Assembly: GCF_051192575.1 (NCBI RefSeq)
Contig: NZ_JBPJSQ010000011.1
Coordinates: 62,001 to 126,000 of the forward strand
Direction: 5' to 3'
Length of the DNA stretch: 64,000 nucleotides
Source: Aestuariimicrobium soli
GTDB taxonomy: Bacteria; Actinomycetota; Actinomycetes; Propionibacteriales; Propionibacteriaceae
Shown here: positions 15,983 to 24,478 of the stretch, piece after piece
How positions within the stretch are numbered: position 1 is the first letter of the stretch
How the letters are laid out: each line of letters opens with the position of its first letter
The notes under the pieces: generated by a model
The model's database searches: none
What the model was told of the DNA's origin: nothing
What the model saw: the letters and a program-made list of their open reading frames with translations, nothing else
Program-made: the position numbers and the translations under genes

Positions 15983-17254
15983 GTGGCATCGTCCGACAAC
16001 CGTCGCCGTTCGCGCAAGCAGCGGGGCTTCGACGTCGAGGTCGCCGATGCTCCCCAGGGCGCCGAGCGCCCCCGGCTGACCGTCTGGTGGCCGCTGGCGG
16101 CGGTGGGAGCGGGCCTGCTCTCGGCACTCAGCCTGTGGGTCGTCGTCACCGGCGTCGTGCTGGTCGGCTGGACGGCCGCCCCCGACATCGGTCTGGGCAG
16201 CGTGCTGACCGTGGCCACGCGGTTCTGGCTGCTGGGCTACTTCGCCCCGGCCAGCGTCGGCGACGTCGAGCTCTCGCTCACCCCGCTCGGGCTGACGGCA
16301 CTCGGCGCGCTGGTGGTGTCGTGGTTGAGCGGCTGGGCCGCCGCGCAGGCGCGCCGGGGTGACGGCGAGACCTTGTCGCAGCGCCAACGGGGACGACTCG
16401 TGGCGCGCTCGGCTGCTCTGTTCACCCTCGCCCATGTCGTGCTCGTGATGGTGGCCGCGGGCCTGGTCTCCAGCGGCCAGCAGCCGGCGCGGGCCCTGAT
16501 CGGATCGGTGCTGGTGATGGGTGCCGCCAGTCTGGTCGGGGGAGCGCGCGCCTGCGAATGGCATCCCCTGCTCGACCTGCCACTGTGGGCGCGGGCCGTG
16601 CCGCGCGCGGTGGGCGTGGCCGTGCTCACCATGACCGCCTGCGGGGCGGCGGCGCTGTTCGTCCAACTCCTGCGCCGACGCGACCAGGTCGAGGCCCTGC
16701 ACCGCGCGCTGGAGGCCGGCACCGTCGGCGGCATCCTGCTGCTGGTGCTGCAACTGCTGTGGCTGCCGAACCTGGTGATCTGGATGGCGTCGTGGGCGCT
16801 GGGCGCCGGTTTCACGTTGGGCGACGGATCGGTGGTGAGCCCCGCCGCCAACCAGACTGGCATGCTGCCCGGCATTCCGGTGCTGGGTGCGGTTCCGGCG
16901 GCCGGCCCCGGCCCGGCGCAGTCGTGGTGGTGGCTGCTGTCGGGTGTGCTCGCCGGTGCGCTGGCCGCCCTGGTCATCCTGCGGGCCCGCCCGCGCGCCC
17001 GCTTCGACGAGACCGCCCTCGTGGGTGGCCTGGCCGGGGTCGTCGCCGGTGGGGTGATGGTGGCGCTCGGCTGGTTGGCCGGCGGTGATCTGGGCAGCAA
17101 CCGGCTCGCGGGCCTGGGCCCCAGGATCACCCAGTTGTTCGTGATGTCACCCACGCTGATGGGGCTGGCCGGCGTGCTCACCGGTTTCGCGGTGGGTCTG
17201 CTGCGCCGACCGGACGACTCGCTCACCGACGGCATCGAGGTCGAGCGGGCGTGA
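15983..17254 (+). CDS. DUF6350 polytopic membrane protein
   Basis: 423 residues from GTG 15983, with GAGGAAGG 9 nt upstream; earlier in-frame codons lie in the palindromic intergenic region. A basic N-terminus (NRRRSRKQRG) is followed by about 10-11 hydrophobic helices, including TVWWPLAAVGAGLLSALSLWVV and NLVIWMASWALGAGFTLGDG with the conserved SWALGAGF. The family is restricted to actinobacteria, is typically found between sucD and purN, and has no assigned function. Size and position match the family. Confidence 0.85.
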   Translation: MASSDNRRRSRKQRGFDVEVADAPQGAERPRLTVWWPLAAVGAGLLSALSLWVVVTGVVLVGWTAAPDIGLGSVLTVATRFWLLGYFAPASVGDVELSLTPLGLTALGALVVSWLSGWAAAQARRGDGETLSQRQRGRLVARSAALFTLAHVVLVMVAAGLVSSGQQPARALIGSVLVMGAASLVGGARACEWHPLLDLPLWARAVPRAVGVAVLTMTACGAAALFVQLLRRRDQVEALHRALEAGTVGGILLLVLQLLWLPNLVIWMASWALGAGFTLGDGSVVSPAANQTGMLPGIPVLGAVPAAGPGPAQSWWWLLSGVLAGALAALVILRARPRARFDETALVGGLAGVVAGGVMVALGWLAGGDLGSNRLAGLGPRITQLFVMSPTLMGLAGVLTGFAVGLLRRPDDSLTDGIEVERA

Positions 17255-17285
17255 GCGGCCACGGTTGCACCCCCGCGCGGGCCGC

Positions 17286-17291
17286 TAGGGT
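17286..17291 (+). promoter_or_regulatory. -10 box (TAGGGT) of purN, leaderless
   Basis: TAGGGT ends 6 nt before the GTG at 17298, so the mRNA should begin at the start codon. No SD is present. Confidence 0.6.
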
Positions 17292-17297
17292 GATCGG

Positions 17298-17950
17298 GTG
17301 ACCTGTCGAGTGGTGGTGCTGGTGTCGGGCAGCGGCACCCTGCTGCAGAGCCTGATCGACCATCTGGCCACCTCGAACAGCAACGTCGCGGGCAGCAACG
17401 CCTCGGCCACCATCGTGGCGGTCGGCGCCGACCGCGCGGGCATCGAGGGTCTCGCCCGCGCCGAACGGGCCGGCATTCCCACCTTCGCGCACCCGTGGAC
17501 GAAGGGGTCCGACCGGGCCGTCTGGGATGCCGAGCTGACCGAGCTGGTGGCGGCCCACCGGCCCGACCTGGTGGTCAGCGCCGGCTTCATGAAGCTGGTG
17601 GGGGATCACTTCCTGGCCCGGTTCGGCGGCCGGATGATCAACACCCACCCAGCGCTGCTGCCCTCCTTCCCCGGCATGCACGGCCCACGCGACGCCCTGG
17701 CCCACGGCGTCAAGATCGCCGGCGCCACGGTCTTCATGGTCGACGCGGGTGTCGACACCGGCCGCATTCTCGCCCAGGGGGCCGTGCCGGTGCTGCCCGA
17801 CGACACCGTCGAGACGCTGCACGAACGCATCAAGGTGGTCGAGCGAGACCTGCTCGTCCGCGTTGTCGACGAGCTGGCCGCCGCGCAGGTCGCCAGCACC
17901 CCCGAGTCGACCACGACCCAGAACCCCTCCACCCCAGCCCAGGAGAACTG

Positions 17951-17951
<1 letters not shown>
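17298..17951 (+). CDS. purN: phosphoribosylglycinamide formyltransferase 1
   Basis: 217 residues. Transfers formyl from 10-formyl-THF to GAR, the third step of purine synthesis. SGSGTLLQSL at the N-terminus binds the substrate phosphate. Catalytic residues are in INTHPALLPSFPG (Asn and His ~115-118) and GVDTGRIL (Asp ~153). The ~25-residue Ser/Thr/Pro-rich tail is longer than usual. Its stop overlaps the purH ATG by one base (TGATG), so the two are translationally coupled. Confidence 0.95.
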
Positions 17952-19510
<1,559 letters not shown>

Positions 19511-19517
19511 GCGATCC

Positions 19518-19856
19518 GTGGACGAGTCGGAGCAGAAGGCCGAGGAGCGGCGGCGGTTCCGGTTGGCGGCCGCCGCCTCGGCGCGCGGCATCAACCAGTG
19601 GCCGCTGCTGGTGGTGCTGGCGGCCCTGGCGGCGGCGTTCGGCATCGTCGCCACCGGCCACTGGCGCAAGGGCGCCTTCGCGCTCGGCTGCGCGGTGGTG
19701 CTGGGGGGCCTGCTGCGGGCGGTCCTGCCCGCCAAGACGGTGGGGCTGCTGGCGGTGCGCGCGCGCTGGCTCGACACCGTGCTGCTGCTGTTGTGCGGTG
19801 GCGCGATGTGGGCTCTGACCATGCTGGTGCCACCGTCGTCCCCACGCGTGCCCTGA
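19518..19856 (+). CDS. DUF3017 small membrane protein
   Basis: 112 residues, GTG start. A charged N-terminus (DESEQKAEERRRFRL) is followed by three membrane helices with INQWPLLVVL, HWRKGAFALG and ARWLDTVLLLL. DUF3017 is an actinobacterial family usually found directly after purH. The function is unknown, and conserved linkage to purine genes is the only hint. Confidence 0.82.
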   Translation: MDESEQKAEERRRFRLAAAASARGINQWPLLVVLAALAAAFGIVATGHWRKGAFALGCAVVLGGLLRAVLPAKTVGLLAVRARWLDTVLLLLCGGAMWALTMLVPPSSPRVP

Positions 19857-19894
19857 GGGGGTGGCCCGCTGGCGCGGGGCGGTTCGCGACCCGA

Positions 19895-19900
19895 TAGTGT
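19895..19900 (+). promoter_or_regulatory. -10 box (TAGTGT) of mdh
   Basis: TAGTGT 34 nt before the mdh start predicts a leader of about 28 nt carrying the ribosome site AAAGAGGA. Confidence 0.45.
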
Positions 19901-19934
19901 CGGTGGTGACCATTCGTGGAAAGAGGACGACATC

Positions 19935-20924
19935 GTGAGCACCACCCCCGTGAAGGTAGCCGTCACCGGCGCAGCCGGCCAGATCTGCTACAGCCTGCTG
20001 TTCCGGATCGCGAGCGGAGCCCTGCTGGGCCCCGACGTTCCGATCGAGTTGCGTCTGCTCGAGGTCACCCCCGCGCTGAAGGCGCTCGAGGGTGTCGTCA
20101 TGGAGCTCGACGACTGCGCGTTCGGCAACGTCACCAACATCGAGATCGGGGACGACCCCAAGAAGGTCTTCGACGGCGTCAACCTGGCGATGCTCGTCGG
20201 CGCCATGCCCCGCAAGGCAGGCATGGAGCGCTCCGACCTGCTGAGCGCCAACGGTGCCATCTTCACCGCTCAGGGCAAGGCCCTGAACGAGGCGGCCGCC
20301 GCCGACATCAAGGTGCTGGTGACCGGCAACCCGGCGAACACCAATGCGCTGATCGCCATGACCAACGCCCCCGACATTCCCCGTGAGCGTTTCAACGCCC
20401 TCACCCGCCTCGACCACAACCGGGCCAAGGCGCAGCTGGCCACCAAGCTCGAGGTCAGCCCCGACGACATTCGCCACATGACCATCTGGGGCAACCACTC
20501 GTCGACGCAGTACCCCGACCTGTTCAACACGCTCGTCAACGGCAAGATCGCCGCCGACGAGATCAACGACCAGGCCTGGATCGAGAAGGACTTCATTCCC
20601 ACCGTGTCGAAGCGTGGGGCCGCGATCATCGAGGCCCGCGGGCTGTCGTCGGCAGCCTCGGCCGCCAACGCCACCGTCGAGCACATGCGCGACTGGGTGC
20701 TGGGCACCCCCGACGGTGACTGGGTGTCGATGTCGGTGCCGTCCGACGGTTCCTACGGGGTGCCCGAGGGTCTGATCAGCTCGTTCCCCTGCACCGTGGT
20801 CGGTGGTGAGTACCAGATCGTCCAGGGTCTCGAGATCAACGAGTTCAGCCGCGGCAAGATCGACGCCTCGGTGGCCGAGCTGGTCGAGGAGCGCGACGCG
20901 GTCAAGGGTCTCGGCCTGATCTGA
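19935..20924 (+). CDS. mdh: malate dehydrogenase
   Basis: 329 residues, GTG start with AAAGAGGA upstream. NAD-dependent oxidation of malate to oxaloacetate. Rossmann motif VTGAAGQICYSLLFRIASG, substrate arginine in GAMPRKAGMER, NPANTNALIA, Asp in LTRLDHNRA and catalytic His in WGNHSSTQYPD. This is the cytosolic-MDH-like type usual in actinobacteria. In GAAGQICYSL the third GxGxxG glycine is replaced, as is normal for this type. Followed by a long palindrome. Confidence 0.96.
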   Translation: MSTTPVKVAVTGAAGQICYSLLFRIASGALLGPDVPIELRLLEVTPALKALEGVVMELDDCAFGNVTNIEIGDDPKKVFDGVNLAMLVGAMPRKAGMERSDLLSANGAIFTAQGKALNEAAAADIKVLVTGNPANTNALIAMTNAPDIPRERFNALTRLDHNRAKAQLATKLEVSPDDIRHMTIWGNHSSTQYPDLFNTLVNGKIAADEINDQAWIEKDFIPTVSKRGAAIIEARGLSSAASAANATVEHMRDWVLGTPDGDWVSMSVPSDGSYGVPEGLISSFPCTVVGGEYQIVQGLEINEFSRGKIDASVAELVEERDAVKGLGLI

Positions 20925-20972
20925 GTCCTGCCTGGCGCGGCTCGGGCCTCGTCCCGCATCTGCCGCTCATAC

Positions 20973-21042
20973 GCGTTTGCCTCTCGAACAGGCATCTGCC
21001 CACGTTGCAACATGGGCAAATGCTCGTTCGGGAGGCAAACGC
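20973..21042. repeat. 70-nt near-perfect palindromic element between mdh and the next gene
   Basis: The arms 20973-21006 and 21009-21042 match at 29 of 34 positions and are joined by only 2 nt (the centre GTTGCAAC is itself palindromic). It is less GC-rich than its surroundings. No T-tract follows on the plus strand, so a simple terminator is unlikely. A REP/MITE-like or cruciform element, or a processed hairpin, are options. Confidence 0.85.
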
Positions 21043-21070
21043 ATGTTCGCCCCGGCGAGACTGGCCCGGA

Positions 21071-21076
21071 TAGATT
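21071..21076 (+). promoter_or_regulatory. -10 box (TAGATT), leaderless
   Basis: TAGATT ends 6 nt before the ATG at 21083 and no SD is present. Confidence 0.6.
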
Positions 21077-21082
21077 GGCGGC

Positions 21083-22339
21083 ATGCGCCTCCACCTGATC
21101 AGGCATGGCCGCACGGCCGCCAACGTGCACCATCTGCTCGACACCACCGTGCCCGGTCACGACCTCGATGACCGGGGGCGGGAGCAGGCCAGCGCGCTCG
21201 CTGACAAGCTGGGGGACGCGGCCATCGAGGCCATCTACGTGTCGCCGATCGTGCGCACGCAGCAGACCGCCGCACCCCTGGCCGAGCGTCTGGGCCTCGA
21301 GCCGGTGGTGCTCGACGGGTTGGCCGAGATCAAGGCCGGCGACCTGGAGATGTGGCCCGGCTACGGCACCTACATGCAGGTGATCGCCACGTGGGGCAAG
21401 GGTGACCTGGCGGCGGCTCGTCCGGGTGGCGAGGACGGCACCACCTTCATCGGACGCTTTGACGAGGCCATCGCCCGCATCGCCGCGGCCGGCCACGCGG
21501 AGGCGGTGGCGGTCAGCCATGCCGCCGCCCTCGGCACCTGGCTGGCGGCGCGTGCCCAGGGCCCCACCAGCGGGGACGGTGACGGGCGCCGGCTCGGGAA
21601 CACCGCGGTCGTCACCCTCGAGGGCGACCCCGAGTCGGGCTGGGCGATCGTTTCCTGGGACTCCGGCGAACCGCACGTGACGCCCGACGACTACCGGCCG
21701 GGCACGCTTGTGCTCAGCCAGGCCGAGGCGTCGGTGCTGGCCCCAGACTGGTCGCAGGTGTTGGGTCGGCTGCAGCAGGTCTTCCGCTTCGCCAGCTTCG
21801 GTGTCGCCACCGAGTTCGTCGCCCGGGCGGCCGCGTTCGCGGGCGAGGTCGACCACCATCCCGAACTCAGCCTGCGCTATGACCGGGTGCACGTGGCCGT
21901 CGGCAGTCACGACTCCGGTGGCATCACCCACCGCGACACGGCGATGGCGGCTCGGCTGCAGGTGCTGGCCGCAGAACTCGGCGGCACCCGCCAGCCAGCT
22001 CGGGTCGGCGAGATGGAGATCGCCATCGACACCATGGACGAGGCCGCGATCAAGCCGTTCTGGCAGGCCGCCACGGGGTACGAGGAGTTCCGCGAGGCCC
22101 TCGTCGACCCACTGCGGCTGGGGCCGAGCATCTGGTTCCAAGAACTGGACGAGCCTCGTCCGGTGAGGAATCGGATTCACCTCGACCTGACCGTCGCCGC
22201 CGACGAGGCCGAGTCGCGGATCGCGGCCGTCGTGGCGGCGGGGGGAACGGTGGTCGGCGGACGTCCGCCGGCCTTCACGATCCTGGCCGATGCCGACGGC
22301 AACGAGGTCTGCGTCTGCACCGAGATGGGCCGCGACTGA
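21083..22339 (+). CDS. three-domain fusion: histidine phosphatase + pterin-4a-carbinolamine dehydratase + VOC-like domain
   Basis: 418 residues. Domain 1 (~1-195) is a phosphoglycerate-mutase-like histidine phosphatase, with LIRHGRTAAN (catalytic His8) and the second His in VAVSHAAAL. Domain 2 (~210-300) has the complete dehydratase signature HHPELSLRYDRVHVAV then HDSGGITHRDTAMAAR, the fold that recycles 4a-hydroxytetrahydrobiopterin or acts as DCoH. Domain 3 (~310-418) is VOC/glyoxalase-like (EIAIDTMDEAAIKPFWQAAT ... ILADADGNEVCVC). Dehydratase-VOC fusions are known in actinobacteria; the phosphatase in front is less expected. No stop separates the parts. The substrate is unknown. Confidence 0.85.
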   Translation: MRLHLIRHGRTAANVHHLLDTTVPGHDLDDRGREQASALADKLGDAAIEAIYVSPIVRTQQTAAPLAERLGLEPVVLDGLAEIKAGDLEMWPGYGTYMQVIATWGKGDLAAARPGGEDGTTFIGRFDEAIARIAAAGHAEAVAVSHAAALGTWLAARAQGPTSGDGDGRRLGNTAVVTLEGDPESGWAIVSWDSGEPHVTPDDYRPGTLVLSQAEASVLAPDWSQVLGRLQQVFRFASFGVATEFVARAAAFAGEVDHHPELSLRYDRVHVAVGSHDSGGITHRDTAMAARLQVLAAELGGTRQPARVGEMEIAIDTMDEAAIKPFWQAATGYEEFREALVDPLRLGPSIWFQELDEPRPVRNRIHLDLTVAADEAESRIAAVVAAGGTVVGGRPPAFTILADADGNEVCVCTEMGRD

Positions 22340-22416
22340 GGGTTCCCGCTGCTTGGTTGCCGCTGATGAGTTCTCCCGACGCCCGCGTGCGGGTTGTGGC
22401 GGCGATGACGCGCGGG

Positions 22417-22511
22417 AAGGCCCGAGTGGGGGCAGGCCCGAGTGGAGGAAGGCCCGAGTGGGGGAAGGACAGAGTGGGGGAAGGACAGAGTGGGGGAGGC
22501 TCGAGTGGGAG
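22417..22511 (+). repeat. tandem array of ~6 copies of a 16-bp unit
   Basis: Units at 22417, 22433, 22449, 22465, 22481 and 22497 (15 bp), consensus AAGGCCCGAGTGGGGG with variant AAGGACAGAGTGGGGG, and a degenerate seventh at 22512. It occupies most of the 209-bp gap between the convergent fusion gene and purU. G-rich on the plus strand, VNTR-like. No gene is seen in the gap. Confidence 0.9.
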
Positions 22512-22548
22512 AAGCCCGAGCGAACTGGCGAGAGCGGCGAGGACCCGC

Positions 22549-23406
22549 TCAGCGGAAGATGACCGTGCGCTTCCCGTCGAGGAAGACCCGCCGCTCAGCG
22601 AACAGGCCCACCGCACTCGTCAGGGTGCGCGACTCCTCGTCCTGGCCGATGGCCACCAACTGCGGCACCGATCGGGTGTGGTCGACGCGCACCACGTTCT
22701 GCTCGATGATCGGCCCTTCGTCGAGGTCCGAGGTGACGAAGTGGGCCGTCGCTCCGATCAGCTTCACGCCGCGGGCATGGGCCTGGCGGTACGGGTTGGC
22801 GCCCTTGAACCCGGGCAGGAAGGAGTGGTGGATGTTGATGGCCCGCCCCTCGAGGAAGGCGCACAGCTCGGGCGACAGGATCTGCATGTAGCGCGCGAGC
22901 ACCACCAGCTCGATGCCCTCGGCCTCGACCACGTCGCGCACCCGCTGCTCGAAGGCAGCCTTGGTGTCAGCGGTCACCGTGTGCGACTCGAACGGCACGC
23001 GGAAGAAACCCGCCAGCTCACGCAGGTCGTCGTGGTTGGCCAGCACCAGCGGCACCTCGATCGGCAGTTGCCCCGATCGCTCCCGGAAGAGCAGGTCGTT
23101 GAGGCAGTGACCGGCCTTCGTGGCCAGCACCAGGGTGCGGAGCTTTCGTCCGCGTTCGACGATCTCGACCTCGGCGTCGAACTGGCTCGACACCGGCGCC
23201 ACCCGAGCGGCGAACGCCTCGTGGTCGAGCGCCGTCTCGACCTCGAGCCGCAGGAAGAAGTGGCCCGTGTCGGTCGACGAGAACTGCTGCAGTTCGGTGA
23301 TGTTGCCTCCCGCGGCCACGCAGGCTCCCGAGACCGCGTGCACGATGCCCGGGCGGTCGACGCACGAGAAGGTGAGCACCCAGTGGTGGAGCGTGGCGTC
23401 AGGCAT
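22549..23406 (-). CDS. purU: formyltetrahydrofolate deformylase
   Basis: 285 residues from the ATG at 23406. Hydrolyses 10-formyl-THF to formate and THF, balancing one-carbon pools and feeding formate-dependent purine synthesis. An N-terminal ACT domain (~5-85, LTFSCVDRPGIVHAVSG) is followed by the formyltransferase-like domain with INIHHSFLPGFKGANPY (Asn/His) and SDLDEGPIIEQ (Asp). Leaderless start from TACAGT. Divergent from the kinase-like gene with starts 40 bp apart. Confidence 0.95.
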   Translation of the reverse strand: MPDATLHHWVLTFSCVDRPGIVHAVSGACVAAGGNITELQQFSSTDTGHFFLRLEVETALDHEAFAARVAPVSSQFDAEVEIVERGRKLRTLVLATKAGHCLNDLLFRERSGQLPIEVPLVLANHDDLRELAGFFRVPFESHTVTADTKAAFEQRVRDVVEAEGIELVVLARYMQILSPELCAFLEGRAINIHHSFLPGFKGANPYRQAHARGVKLIGATAHFVTSDLDEGPIIEQNVVRVDHTRSVPQLVAIGQDEESRTLTSAVGLFAERRVFLDGKRTVIFR

Positions 23407-23413
23407 GCCGACC

Positions 23414-23419
23414 ACTGTA
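23414..23419 (-). promoter_or_regulatory. -10 box (TACAGT) of purU, leaderless
   Basis: TACAGT on the minus strand ends 7 nt before the purU ATG. It faces away from the TAGGGT box at 23433, with 13 bp between. The two boxes lie in a direct repeat of CCACTGTAGGG. Confidence 0.6.
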
Positions 23420-23432
23420 GGGCCGCCCACTG

Positions 23433-23438
23433 TAGGGT
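23433..23438 (+). promoter_or_regulatory. -10 box (TAGGGT) of the kinase-like gene, leaderless
   Basis: TAGGGT ends 7 nt before the ATG at 23446 and no SD is present. Confidence 0.6.
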
Positions 23439-23445
23439 GCGAGCC

Positions 23446-24006
23446 ATGCCCGCCCCCCGCGCTCTCGCCGGTGCCGTCGACCTCGTCCGCGGTTGGTTCG
23501 ACGACGGTGCCCGGGTGGTCGCGATCGACGGACTCGGGGCCAGCGGCACCTCGACCCTCGCCGCCCTGGTCGCTGCCGAACTGGCTGCCTCGGACGTGGC
23601 CGACATCGACGTCGTCACCCTCGACGACTTCACCCGCCCCGGCGCCGTCGGCTGGGAACGCGACCGCTTCGTCCGGCAGGTGTACGCACCCGTGCGAGCC
23701 GGTGAGCCGGTGCGCTACCAGCGTCATCACTGGACGAGCCCGGTGCCGACCGAGTGGGTCGAGCTCGCGGCCGGACGACGGTTACTGGTCGAGGGGATCG
23801 GCGCCTCCGAACCACCGGCCGGGGTGACCTGGGACAGGTTGTTGTGGCTGGCCGCGCCCGCGCCCGTGCGCAACGATCGGGCCCGCCGGCGCGATCCGGA
23901 CCGGCACGCCTGCTGGTCGGGAACGTGGGCGCCGATCGAGGACGAGTGGTTCGTCCGCACGTCGCCCTGGACGAAGGCCGACGCCGTCTGGGTCAACGCC
24001 GGCTGA
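23446..24006 (+). CDS. uridine-kinase-like P-loop protein with altered Walker A
   Basis: 186 residues. It looks like the small P-loop NTPases/uridine kinases common in actinobacteria: VVAIDGLGASGTSTLAALVA near residues 23-42, then VTLDDFTRPGAVGWERDRF (kinase-type LDDF after strand 2), RRLLVEGIGAS (Walker B-like) and an R-rich segment RNDRARRRDPD. The Walker A lysine position reads Thr (GLGASGTST instead of GxSGSGKST), which should weaken or abolish nucleotide binding. It may be a degenerate kinase or a binding protein. Divergent from purU. Confidence 0.7.
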   Translation: MPAPRALAGAVDLVRGWFDDGARVVAIDGLGASGTSTLAALVAAELAASDVADIDVVTLDDFTRPGAVGWERDRFVRQVYAPVRAGEPVRYQRHHWTSPVPTEWVELAAGRRLLVEGIGASEPPAGVTWDRLLWLAAPAPVRNDRARRRDPDRHACWSGTWAPIEDEWFVRTSPWTKADAVWVNAG

Positions 24007-24017
24007 GACACCGTCCC

Positions 24018-24398
24018 TCAGCTTCGGGGCGGGGCCTGCCTGGCCACCGCGATCGCCCCGACCGCCTGCCCGGCCTCGTCCGTCAGCACCGCGAAGGTCA
24101 TCTCGACGTAGACGGGGTCGCCGCCCTTCGTGAGCGCCTTGGTGCGTCGGGCGGCACCGTCGGAGGAGAGGTGTCCGGCGGCCATGGCTGCGTCGAAACC
24201 GTGCCAGTGCGGCCCACGCAGCTTCTCGGGAATCATCAGCTCGATCGAGGAGCCACGCACCTCGTCGATGGTCCAGCCGAACAGCCGTGACGCGTGCTGG
24301 TTCCAGTGGGTGATGTCGCCCGACCGGTCGATGGCGATGACGGCATCGCCGGCCTGATCGATGATGCGGGCCTCGAGGTCGGCCACGGGATCAGTCAT
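24018..24398 (-). CDS. stand-alone PAS domain protein
   Basis: 126 residues from the ATG at 24398. A single PAS fold: DQAGDAVIAIDRSGDITHWN, RLFGWTIDEVRGSS, PEKLRGPHWHGFDAAM, and a terminal strand pair with EMTFAVLTDEAGQAVGAIAV. No output domain is attached, so it probably acts through a partner or as a small-molecule or redox sensor. The ligand is unknown. Convergent with the kinase-like gene. Confidence 0.85.
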   Translation of the reverse strand: MTDPVADLEARIIDQAGDAVIAIDRSGDITHWNQHASRLFGWTIDEVRGSSIELMIPEKLRGPHWHGFDAAMAAGHLSSDGAARRTKALTKGGDPVYVEMTFAVLTDEAGQAVGAIAVARQAPPRS

Positions 24399-24404
24399 GG
24401 GCCC

Positions 24405-24410
24405 ATCGTG
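24405..24410 (-). promoter_or_regulatory. weak -10 box (CACGAT) of the PAS gene
   Basis: CACGAT ends 6 nt before the ATG, in the same position as the TAnnnT boxes of neighbours but with C at the first base. Confidence 0.3.
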
Positions 24411-24478
24411 CCCCATGTCCCCTGCCCCCCGGGGAGAACTGGCCCAGTGGGGAGTCTGGCCCACCCGGTGACGAAGCC

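Noticed and set aside
22417..22511. CRISPR-like array.
   Set aside because: The 16-bp units are directly adjacent with no unique spacers, and no cas genes are present.
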